Assembly (NCBI GenBank): GCA_026004875.1
Contig: BPJZ01000013.1
Span: 1-64,000, forward strand
Source: Candidatus Poribacteria bacterium
GTDB lineage: Bacteria > Poribacteria > WGA-4E > GCA-2687025
Length of the DNA stretch: 64,000 nt
Direction of reading: 5' to 3'
Shown: positions 58,090 through 64,000 of the stretch, piece by piece
Layout: every line of letters starts with the position of its first letter
Position numbering within the stretch: the stretch's first letter is position 1
Notes under the pieces: model-generated
Seen by the model: only the letters and a program-made list of their open reading frames with translations
What the model was told of the DNA's origin: nothing
Database searches by the model: none
Program-made: the position numbers and the translations under genes

Positions 58090-58118
58090 TTGACGCCTCG
58101 CGACAGCTTGACGAGAAT
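58090..58118 (+). promoter_or_regulatory. Promoter candidate upstream of the GHL-like gene
   Basis: TTGACG (58090-58095), a 17-bp spacer and GAGAAT (58113-58118), 50 bases before the start codon at 58169. The -35 repeats the TTGACG of the rRNA P2 and 50781 promoters; the -10 is weaker. Confidence 0.4.
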
Positions 58119-58168
58119 GGATTGAGCGAAAAGCGTGCCACCGTTGATCCCTCCAAGGAGCCGATCCG

Positions 58169-59350
58169 ATGACGTACGCGACGATGTGGACCTACCCCTG
58201 GGACCTGCTCGACGATGGCGTCGAGACGGTGCTCCGTTACTTGAAGGACGAAGTTGGGCTGGACGCCGTCAGCGTCGCGACCAGTTATCACTCCGTGGAG
58301 CATCTCCGTCCTCACACGCGGGGCGGTCGGCGCTACTTCATCGCCGACGGTGCCGTCTATTTTCGGCCGGACCCGGAGCTTTGGCAAGGGGCACCGTTGC
58401 AGCCGATCGTCTCTCCCCTCGCGCAGCGGCAGGACCCGCTGGCGCTGATCGGAGAGGCCGCTGAAAAGATCGGGATTAAGCTGGTCTCCTGGACCGTCTG
58501 CCTGCACAACTCCAATCTCGGTCGTCGTTATCCTCACGCCGTCCAGCGGAACGCCTTTGGCGACCCTTATCCGCCGTACCTTTGTCCCTCTAATCCCGAC
58601 GTGCAGGATTACGTGGAGCGACTAACGAAGAACTTGGCCTCAAGGTATCCTCTGTTTGCCGTCGAGTTGGAATCGCTCTCCTTTGGGAGCTTTCCGCACT
58701 TTCACGGTCACGAGAAGGTCGGGTTTGAGCTGAGCAGCGTCGGAAGGGCTTTCCTGTCGTTCTGTTTTTGTGAGCACTGCCGCCGGGAGGCCGAAGAGGA
58801 GGGGGTCGAGGTCGCCGCGCTCCAACAATGGGTTCAGGATGTGCTCCTTCAGATCTTTGAGCGCGGAGGTCCGCTGGAGGGAGCGCCCCACATCTCCGAG
58901 CTACTCCGGGAGGACCTGCAGCGGTTCGACGCGATCCGTCGGGAGACGGTCGCGGCGCTTCATCGTCGCGTTAAGCGGGCCGTTGGCGAGCGCGCCTACG
59001 TGATCGGAATGGAGATGGGAAGTCCGTTAACAACCGGCTTTGACGGTTCGGCGATCGCTCCAATCGTGGACGCCTACGAGGTGCTGGCCTACACCACTCA
59101 GGCCGAAGTGGTCGAACAGCGCGTTCAGGCGGCGTTGCGGTTCTGCGAGCCCGACGATCTGATCGTCGGGCTGAGCGCGCTTTCGGAGCACGCGCCTTCG
59201 CCTAAGGTCCTGGCCGCCAACGTTCGCCGAGCGCTCAGTCTCGGCGTTCGGGGGTTCTCCTTCTACAACTATGGAATTATGCCCCGGCGTCATCTCCAAT
59301 GGGTGGCCGAAGCGGTTCGGCAGATCCGAAAGGCCGACACGGGGAGCTAG
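58169..59350 (+). CDS. GHL-like TIM-barrel protein, putative glycoside hydrolase
   Basis: 393 residues. The barrel pattern is visible: YLKDEVGLDAVSVATSYHSV, then AEKIGIKLVSWTVCLHNSNL, LCPSNPDVQDYVERLTKNLA, YPLFAVELESLSFGSFPHFH with acidic candidates, FLSFCFCEHCRREAEEEGVE (a Cys-x-Cys-x-x-Cys element common in hydrolase-like barrels), VIGMEMGS and LGVRGFSFYNYGIMPRRHLQ. No signal peptide. It resembles uncharacterised hypothetical glycoside hydrolases in bacteria with many Gfo/Idh and sugar-isomerase genes; the substrate is unknown. GAGCCGATCCG is the only RBS-like sequence upstream. Its stop shares CTAG with the convergent DUF6785-like gene. Confidence 0.7.
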   Translation: MTYATMWTYPWDLLDDGVETVLRYLKDEVGLDAVSVATSYHSVEHLRPHTRGGRRYFIADGAVYFRPDPELWQGAPLQPIVSPLAQRQDPLALIGEAAEKIGIKLVSWTVCLHNSNLGRRYPHAVQRNAFGDPYPPYLCPSNPDVQDYVERLTKNLASRYPLFAVELESLSFGSFPHFHGHEKVGFELSSVGRAFLSFCFCEHCRREAEEEGVEVAALQQWVQDVLLQIFERGGPLEGAPHISELLREDLQRFDAIRRETVAALHRRVKRAVGERAYVIGMEMGSPLTTGFDGSAIAPIVDAYEVLAYTTQAEVVEQRVQAALRFCEPDDLIVGLSALSEHAPSPKVLAANVRRALSLGVRGFSFYNYGIMPRRHLQWVAEAVRQIRKADTGS

Positions 59351-61296
59351 TGGGGAAGGCCCCAGTAGGCGACTCCTGTCTTCATTCCGATGAAGCTCCA
59401 GATAGCCGCCATCAGGTATTCGCCAAGGATCAGGCCGACGAAGAACGGACGCCAGCGCCGATAGGGACCAAAGCCGCCCAGCTTGAGGACGGTTAGCTTG
59501 ACCGTCCAGCCAACCAGCGTCGAGAACCAAAGGTGGTACGGCGCCCAGGTGACGCCAAGGGCGTACCCCAGCGGATGAAAGGGCCACCAAAGAAACCGCT
59601 GACGCATGAAGATCAGCAGGGCCATCACCACGCCCCCTAAGCCAGCGCTGAGCATCCCTGCTACGTTCGGCGGCTGAGGGTTAAGGATGTCCCGGAGCGG
59701 GCGATTGAGCGCGTGCGGCCCGATTCCGTAGTAGATCCATCCTTCCAGGTTGAGGGCACCGATTCGATAAATCCAATTCAGGGAGGCAGAGTAGGCCACC
59801 ACGACCGCGACTAAAATCGCCAAGAGCATCCAAAGCTGAAGGCGCATCCGACGTGGATGAAGCCCGTGGATCTCCACCAACCGGAAGTTCTGCATCACAT
59901 AAGGCATGAGCGATTCGGAAGACCAGTTAGGAATCGAAGAGCGATCGAAGCCCAGGAGGACCAGGTTGTTCGGCCCGACGGCCCGCGAACCGAGAAATGT
60001 CGTAAAGAACTCGTAGGGGGCAAAGCCCACGTTGACCAGAAGCAGACCTGCGTTGGTCACGTGCCAGGCGGTGACCGTTGCCAGAACCCAAAGCAGCCCG
60101 ACAAACAGGACGGCCATCCAGGCCGACATCCCCATCAGCACGCACAGAAAGACCATCGCCGCCCAGGCGAGGGCCATTCCCACAAACGCCGCACGGTAGG
60201 ACATCGGTTCGTCGGCGTCGTCGGTTCCGTTCTGGCCCAGCGCTCGCCGGAGGGCTCCCCAAAGGTGGGCCCGCGAGTGCCATAGCCCCCACGCCGAAAG
60301 CACCAGCACCGCCCCCATCACCTGGTGCTGGGTGTTGATCGCCGTGACGTTGAACGCTCGATAAGCGACCTCCTGAAACTTGTAAAGCGTGAAGAAGAAC
60401 CAAAGGCTCAGCGACACGTCCAGGTGTAAAAAGTAGGTCACACCGACCACCGAGAAGTACAGATGTGGCCACAGCGGCCAGCCCTCCACCAACGCATTCC
60501 AGGGGCGGGTTTGGAAGAGATGGTTGATCGGGAAGTCCACCGGCACCGTTGGGATCCACGGGAAGTACTGATGCAGCCCGCGCAACAGGTGCACCAGGAC
60601 CATCGCTCCAAAGGCGCTCCAAAACAGCGGCGAGCGAAACGTTGCGTTCAGGGCGCGGCCCGGTTCCACTTCGGTCAGATGGGCGGCCACCTGAACCAGC
60701 GGAAAGCCGTATCGCTCCCGTTCGATCCACTGTCGCCGGAGGAGGACGGCCCAGCAGCCCACCCCGATAAAAAAGAGCAGCCCAAAGAGAATCGCCACGG
60801 CCGCCGGGCGAGTCCAAGCGGCATAGGGGATCGGGTCGCGCGGGTCCAGCCCCTCAAAGAAGTCCCGGACCGCCTTGGAGTCGGTCACGTAGAGCCACTT
60901 CTTGAGGTGGGGAAAAACGACCTCTCGCCACTGGTTCTCCGGCGTGGCGAAATACTCCGGCGTCGCGAGATAGGGGAAGATGAACTCCATCAGGCCGTAG
61001 CCGGGAACGGCGGAGGCCGCCGTCGTCATTGCCCAAGCGATGGTCAGTTCCGCCGTTGTTAGCGGAAGCCGGGGACTCAGGCGCCTCAGGATCGGGTTGA
61101 TCAGAAAGACCATCACGAGCATGAAGAAGACGGAGCCCATCGGCAGATGGTTGGCGATCAACTGTCCGACCGATGTTCCGTGCATGTACCCTCCGGCGGC
61201 GCTCTGGACGACGATCCAGAGCAAGGCGAAGGGAACTCCTCTCCAGTAGGACGGGGCGTGGAGAGCCTGCTTCATCGTTTGCTTCGGTGTCCTCAA
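59347..61296 (-). CDS. DUF6785-like polytopic membrane protein (OPT-like)
   Basis: 649 residues with about 12-14 hydrophobic helices. Characteristic segments: LWIVVQSAAGGYMHGTSVGQ, LPLTTAELTIAWAMTTAASA with VPGYGLMEFIFPYLATPEYF, a large loop WREVVFPHLKKWLYVTDSKA, AVLLRRQWIERERYGFPLVQ, and a C-terminal RWRPFFVGLILGEYLMAAIW with GVAYWGLP. This matches a family common in planctomycete-like and Armatimonadota-like genomes, distantly like oligopeptide transporters; what it carries is unknown. TTG 61296 is preferred for its GGAGGAG; ATG 61275 is the alternative. Convergent with the GHL-like gene. Confidence 0.8.
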   Translation of the reverse strand: MRTPKQTMKQALHAPSYWRGVPFALLWIVVQSAAGGYMHGTSVGQLIANHLPMGSVFFMLVMVFLINPILRRLSPRLPLTTAELTIAWAMTTAASAVPGYGLMEFIFPYLATPEYFATPENQWREVVFPHLKKWLYVTDSKAVRDFFEGLDPRDPIPYAAWTRPAAVAILFGLLFFIGVGCWAVLLRRQWIERERYGFPLVQVAAHLTEVEPGRALNATFRSPLFWSAFGAMVLVHLLRGLHQYFPWIPTVPVDFPINHLFQTRPWNALVEGWPLWPHLYFSVVGVTYFLHLDVSLSLWFFFTLYKFQEVAYRAFNVTAINTQHQVMGAVLVLSAWGLWHSRAHLWGALRRALGQNGTDDADEPMSYRAAFVGMALAWAAMVFLCVLMGMSAWMAVLFVGLLWVLATVTAWHVTNAGLLLVNVGFAPYEFFTTFLGSRAVGPNNLVLLGFDRSSIPNWSSESLMPYVMQNFRLVEIHGLHPRRMRLQLWMLLAILVAVVVAYSASLNWIYRIGALNLEGWIYYGIGPHALNRPLRDILNPQPPNVAGMLSAGLGGVVMALLIFMRQRFLWWPFHPLGYALGVTWAPYHLWFSTLVGWTVKLTVLKLGGFGPYRRWRPFFVGLILGEYLMAAIWSFIGMKTGVAYWGLPH

Positions 61297-61369
61297 TCGG
61301 TGCGCTCCTCCGAGTGTTTGCCGCCTTTCAGGTTACGGAAGCAAGGGGGGTTGAGCAACCGCGGCGGCC

Positions 61370-61398
61370 TTGGAACGGGACGCCGATTTTCTCATAAT
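61370..61398 (+). promoter_or_regulatory. Promoter candidate for the ABC sugar-binding unit
   Basis: TTGGAA (61370-61375), 17 bp, CATAAT (61393-61398), a good sigma70 match. It implies transcription from about 61405, so an ATG at 61400 cannot be the start of the small gene downstream. Confidence 0.6.
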
Positions 61399-61429
61399 AA
61401 TGGCGATCGATGGGGGACGAAGTGGGAGA

Positions 61430-61594
61430 GTGGAACTGGTCGTTTCGCCGGATACGGAGCTTTATCTTATTACGTTGGGAATCTCTGCGCTCCTGGCCTG
61501 TGTTGCCTTTCGGCGCGCTCGGCAGGGGGACGAAGCGAGCGCCTCGTTGCTCGCGTTGCTGGTGACTCTGCTGCTGGGGTTTGCGCGGTGTTAG
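61430..61594 (+). CDS. Small two-helix membrane protein
   Basis: 54 residues from GTG 61430 (GGGGGA 11 bases upstream). It has two hydrophobic segments, ELYLITLGISALLACVAF and SASLLALLVTLLLGF, joined by a charged loop RRARQGDEA. The frame stays open upstream to 61370, but the promoter at 61370-61398 argues for the later start. No family recognised. It lies immediately before the sugar-binding-protein gene and presumably shares its transcript. Confidence 0.5.
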   Translation: MELVVSPDTELYLITLGISALLACVAFRRARQGDEASASLLALLVTLLLGFARC

Positions 61595-61636
61595 CGCAGG
61601 ATGGCTTCCTGCCTTCGTTTTGGGGGGATCGGGGAG

Positions 61637-62974
61637 ATGGACGAACGGTTTCCGCTGGGCCGTGGCCCGTTGGTGATGCTGATTCTGTTTTTGATCTCGT
61701 CGTTTTTTGTCGTCCGTTCGACGGTAGAGGGGGAGAAGGAAGTCCTCGAGTTTTGGGTCTTTGCGAACACGCACTACGACGAGTACAAGGCCCGCGAGGC
61801 GGCCTTTGAAGCGGCCCACCCCAACGTGGACGTGCGGATCACCAACTTCGGCGGGGCGATGCACGATAAGTTGTTGGCGGCGTTGCTGTCGGGGTTTGGG
61901 GGGCCGGACCTGGCCGAGGTGGAGATCACCTCAATCGGCCGATTCCTCAAAGGGCCGATTGATCAGGTGGGGTTTGTGGACCTCAAGCCGCGGCTGCTGC
62001 AGGAGGGCTGGTGGGATCGGCATGTCACCGCTCGCTTTGCGCCGTGGTCCTACCGGGGGCGCACCTTTGGTCTCCCTCACGATCTGCATCCGGTGGTCTT
62101 GCTCTACCGGCACGATCTATTTCAGGAGGCCGGGATTCACATGGAGGCGATCGAGACTTGGGATCAGTTTGTCCAGCAGACGCGTCCCCTGGCCGCCGAT
62201 CTGGACGGCGACGGGCTTCAGGATCGGTATCCGATCGTTCTCGGCCGCCGGAGCCACAGCGATTTTTTCACACTTCTCCTGCAACGGGGCGGTGGGATGT
62301 TCGACGAGCAAGGGGAGATCATCATTGACCGTCCGCTGGCCGTCCAAACGTTGGAATGGTACGCCCGGCTATTCCGGGAGGGGGTGGCGCGGGACTACGC
62401 AGGGGTTGGGGGTTATCTGGACCCGGCCACCTTTGCGCTCCTCCGCGACGGGCTGGCCTGCTCGGTCCTCGCCCCGGACTGGTACATTGGGATCATGAAA
62501 AAGTACTTCCCGGAGATGGCCGGAGCCTGGCGGGCGCGTGGCCTCCCTCGCTGGGAGCCGGGGGGCCGACGGACCAGCACCTTTGGCGGAACGATGATCG
62601 GCATGACCGTCCAGTGTAAGAATCCGGACCTGGCGTGGGAGTACATGAAGTTCTCCTATTTCGACCGGCAAGCGCTGGTCAACCGGTATGAGAAGACCGG
62701 CATCCTTCCCCCTCTCAAGGAGGCTTGGGACGATCCGGTGTTCCATCGTTCGGATCCGTTCTTTGGTGGTCAGCAGCTGGGGACGCTGTTGATCGAGTTA
62801 GCCGAGGAGATCCCTCCTCGTTACCAGAATCCTTACTGGTCGGAGGCCGCCGACCTGTTCGACGAGGCGGTTTTGAACGTCATCGACGGGAAGATCGCGC
62901 CGGCGGACTCGCTCCGGCGACTGGCTGAACAGGTGCGCCGATTGATGGAGGAAGATCGCCTTTCCGGCTCTTGA
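61637..62974 (+). CDS. ABC transporter sugar-binding protein (family 1 extracellular)
   Basis: About 445 residues. N-terminal signal/anchor (PLVMLILFLISSFFVVRSTV), then the family 1 solute-binding fold: VLEFWVFANTHYDEYKAREA, AAFEAAHPNVDVRITNF, SGFGGPDLAEVEITSIGRFL, WSYRGRTFGLPHDLHPVVLL with YRHDLFQEAG, and WEYMKFSYFDRQALVNRYEK. The helix after the cleavage region has no lipobox Cys, so it is either secreted or held by an uncleaved anchor. It should bind oligosaccharide for an ABC importer; no permease or ATPase gene follows. ATG 61637 is preferred (GGGGGG 9 bases upstream); ATG 61601 is an alternative. Confidence 0.88.
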   Translation: MDERFPLGRGPLVMLILFLISSFFVVRSTVEGEKEVLEFWVFANTHYDEYKAREAAFEAAHPNVDVRITNFGGAMHDKLLAALLSGFGGPDLAEVEITSIGRFLKGPIDQVGFVDLKPRLLQEGWWDRHVTARFAPWSYRGRTFGLPHDLHPVVLLYRHDLFQEAGIHMEAIETWDQFVQQTRPLAADLDGDGLQDRYPIVLGRRSHSDFFTLLLQRGGGMFDEQGEIIIDRPLAVQTLEWYARLFREGVARDYAGVGGYLDPATFALLRDGLACSVLAPDWYIGIMKKYFPEMAGAWRARGLPRWEPGGRRTSTFGGTMIGMTVQCKNPDLAWEYMKFSYFDRQALVNRYEKTGILPPLKEAWDDPVFHRSDPFFGGQQLGTLLIELAEEIPPRYQNPYWSEAADLFDEAVLNVIDGKIAPADSLRRLAEQVRRLMEEDRLSGS

Positions 62975-63069
62975 GAGCGGTAGGGCGAAGCGCTTCCTTT
63001 ATCTTCCTCAGGTCGTTTCGGTACGGTGTACGAGAGGGCGATGTTCGCTGAGCAGTGGTGAGGTGAACG

Positions 63070-64000
63070 ATGGGGGAGGCGCTTTATCCGCCGCTCCTTC
63101 GGGCGGCGGTGCGCTATTTTGCACTCCGCGATGCCGCGGAACTAGTCTCACTGGCGGGTTCTATTGTGGCGACCCCCACGGACGTGCTCTGGGAGGCGCT
63201 TTGGTGGCGGCATCGCTCTCCTGCCTTGACAGCGGGGGCCCTGGTAAAGGCTCATCAAGAGCAACTGATATCGCTTCCCTCGGCCCTTTTGGAGCGCTGT
63301 GATGCGCTGCTGGATGCCGCCCAGCGGCGCTATATGGCCCTGCGCGCCGTCGCAACCAACATTGCCCAGGCGTTCGCCAACTCCGGGATCGCTTACTGCT
63401 TCTTGAAAGGCATGGCTCTAACGGAGCAGGTTTACCCCCAAATTGGGGGACGGGTTACCCGGCTATTCGGCGACTTAGACGTTGCCATCTCTTCCAAGAG
63501 CGCGGGGCGAGCGAGTGAACTCCTGATCTCCCTTGGTTTTTTGCACCACGGCGGGGGGGAGGATCACCGCGTCTTTGTGCTGCCGGTAGACCGCCCCTTA
63601 TGGGAGGGGCTGCCGCTCTTTGAGCGTCCGGTTCGGCTCACTTCTGAACTGGAAGAGGCGATCCGGTTTGGCAGTCGTCATGTGTTCTTGGAGTTGCACG
63701 TTGGGCCGGTCTTGGGGAGAGGGCTCCTGTGGCAGCGTCGGGAGTTACCCGTTGACTCGCTGGAGGGACATCTTCTTCATGCCTGTCTGCACTACGCGAA
63801 GCATCTGATGGCCCACAGCACCCACCCGACGAGCCTGGTTGATGCCGCTTTGATCCTCAACCGTTCTGACTTTGAGGGGGCTGTATTTTTGGACTTGATC
63901 GGAGAGGATCGGGAGCTTCAACGGTGGGTTGCTGTTTCACTGGGCGGGTGTGTCGCGGCTTTCGGCGAGGAGATACTTCCTGGGTCGGTTCGGGCCGTCC
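63070..64000 (+). CDS. Nucleotidyltransferase family protein (PF14907-like), 5' part
   Basis: Open from ATG 63070 (GAGGTGA 4 bases upstream) to the end of the window, 310 residues visible. It starts GEALYPPLLRAAVRYFALRD. The family core reads GIAYCFLKGMALTEQVYPQI and RVTRLFGDLDVAIS: a KG motif followed by the D-x-D pair of a Pol beta-type nucleotidyltransferase. It then has RHVFLELHVGPVLGRGLLW and LLHACLHYAKHLMAHSTHPT, as in uncharacterised nucleotidyltransferases often found beside surface-glycan or peptide-modification genes. No stop before 64000. Confidence 0.8.
   Translation, partial: MGEALYPPLLRAAVRYFALRDAAELVSLAGSIVATPTDVLWEALWWRHRSPALTAGALVKAHQEQLISLPSALLERCDALLDAAQRRYMALRAVATNIAQAFANSGIAYCFLKGMALTEQVYPQIGGRVTRLFGDLDVAISSKSAGRASELLISLGFLHHGGGEDHRVFVLPVDRPLWEGLPLFERPVRLTSELEEAIRFGSRHVFLELHVGPVLGRGLLWQRRELPVDSLEGHLLHACLHYAKHLMAHSTHPTSLVDAALILNRSDFEGAVFLDLIGEDRELQRWVAVSLGGCVAAFGEEILPGSVRAV

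Overview
The window is 64 kb of GC-rich chromosome from a diderm bacterium. An outer-membrane barrel (37193-38482), a lipoprotein, a LysM/M23 peptidase and a TonB-like periplasmic protein point to an outer membrane. The single 16S gene has signatures seen in PVC-superphylum and Poribacteria-like lineages: its opening resembles the planctomycete/verrucomicrobial form, and it carries the EUB338-III-type base at the universal 338 site. The gene content (phytanoyl-CoA dioxygenase family, Gfo/Idh/MocA oxidoreductase, sugar isomerase, GH29, GH116, GHL10-like hydrolase, DUF4159, DUF6785) fits such an uncultured, glycan-degrading lineage. That assignment is inference; the 16S placement would decide it. 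No mobile element, prophage, CRISPR array or integrase is visible.

Layout. 0-0.6 kb: end of a sugar phosphate isomerase/epimerase, then a strong hairpin. 0.7-3.3 kb: two paralogous MacB/FtsX-type permeases. 3.4-4.6 kb: ATP sulfurylase. 4.7-8.6 kb: unusually large PstC (periplasmic propeller insert) and PstA (N-terminal extension with coiled coil). 8.7-11.0 kb: propeller plus GH29 alpha-L-fucosidase. 11.0-12.6 kb (minus): rsmD and a zinc-type dehydrogenase. 12.6-18.1 kb: rRNA operon 16S-tRNA-Ile-tRNA-Ala-23S-5S with tandem promoters, two boxA sites and a terminator. 18.2-21.3 kb: TrmH-family methyltransferase, squalene-hopene-type cyclase and glycosyltransferase, overlapping by ATGA. 21.3-22.8 kb: DASS anion transporter. 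22.9-25.5 kb: Dpp-type permeases and trpF. 25.5-31 kb (minus): phytanoyl dioxygenase, Gfo/Idh oxidoreductase, class V aminotransferase, a small membrane protein and TonB-like/DUF4159. 31.3-36.6 kb (minus): phoU, pstB, uvrA and a nucleotidyltransferase. 36.7-41.5 kb: GGCT-like protein, then envelope genes and an SDR. 41.7-46.0 kb: MDR dehydrogenase, an unknown helical protein, an ICMT-like methyltransferase, and membrane proteins including a GT39-like protein. 46.2-50.6 kb (minus): RibD-type reductase, an unknown protein, rlmB, GH116. 50.9-55.4 kb: HIRAN-like acidic protein, OFA-type MFS, GHL10-like hydrolase. 55.3-58 kb (minus): rfbB, TPR protein. 58.2-64 kb: a GHL-like barrel, a DUF6785 membrane protein, a small membrane protein, an ABC sugar-binding protein, and a nucleotidyltransferase-family gene running off the end.

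Functional picture. Carbohydrate enzymes and sugar uptake recur, alongside phosphate transport (pstCA and pstB-phoU lie 23 kb apart), hopanoid/triterpenoid-type cyclisation, RNA modification next to the rRNA operon, and envelope biogenesis.

Quality caveat. Many genes in 0-8.6, 11-12.6, 19.2-20, 24-25.5, 43.5-44.2 and near 50.35 kb are split by single-base shifts, several of them in C or G runs, yet the protein continues perfectly in the next frame. I treat these as base-calling or assembly indels rather than decayed genes, and give whole-gene spans for them. Genes between about 25.5 and 43.5 kb and from 50.9 kb onward read cleanly.
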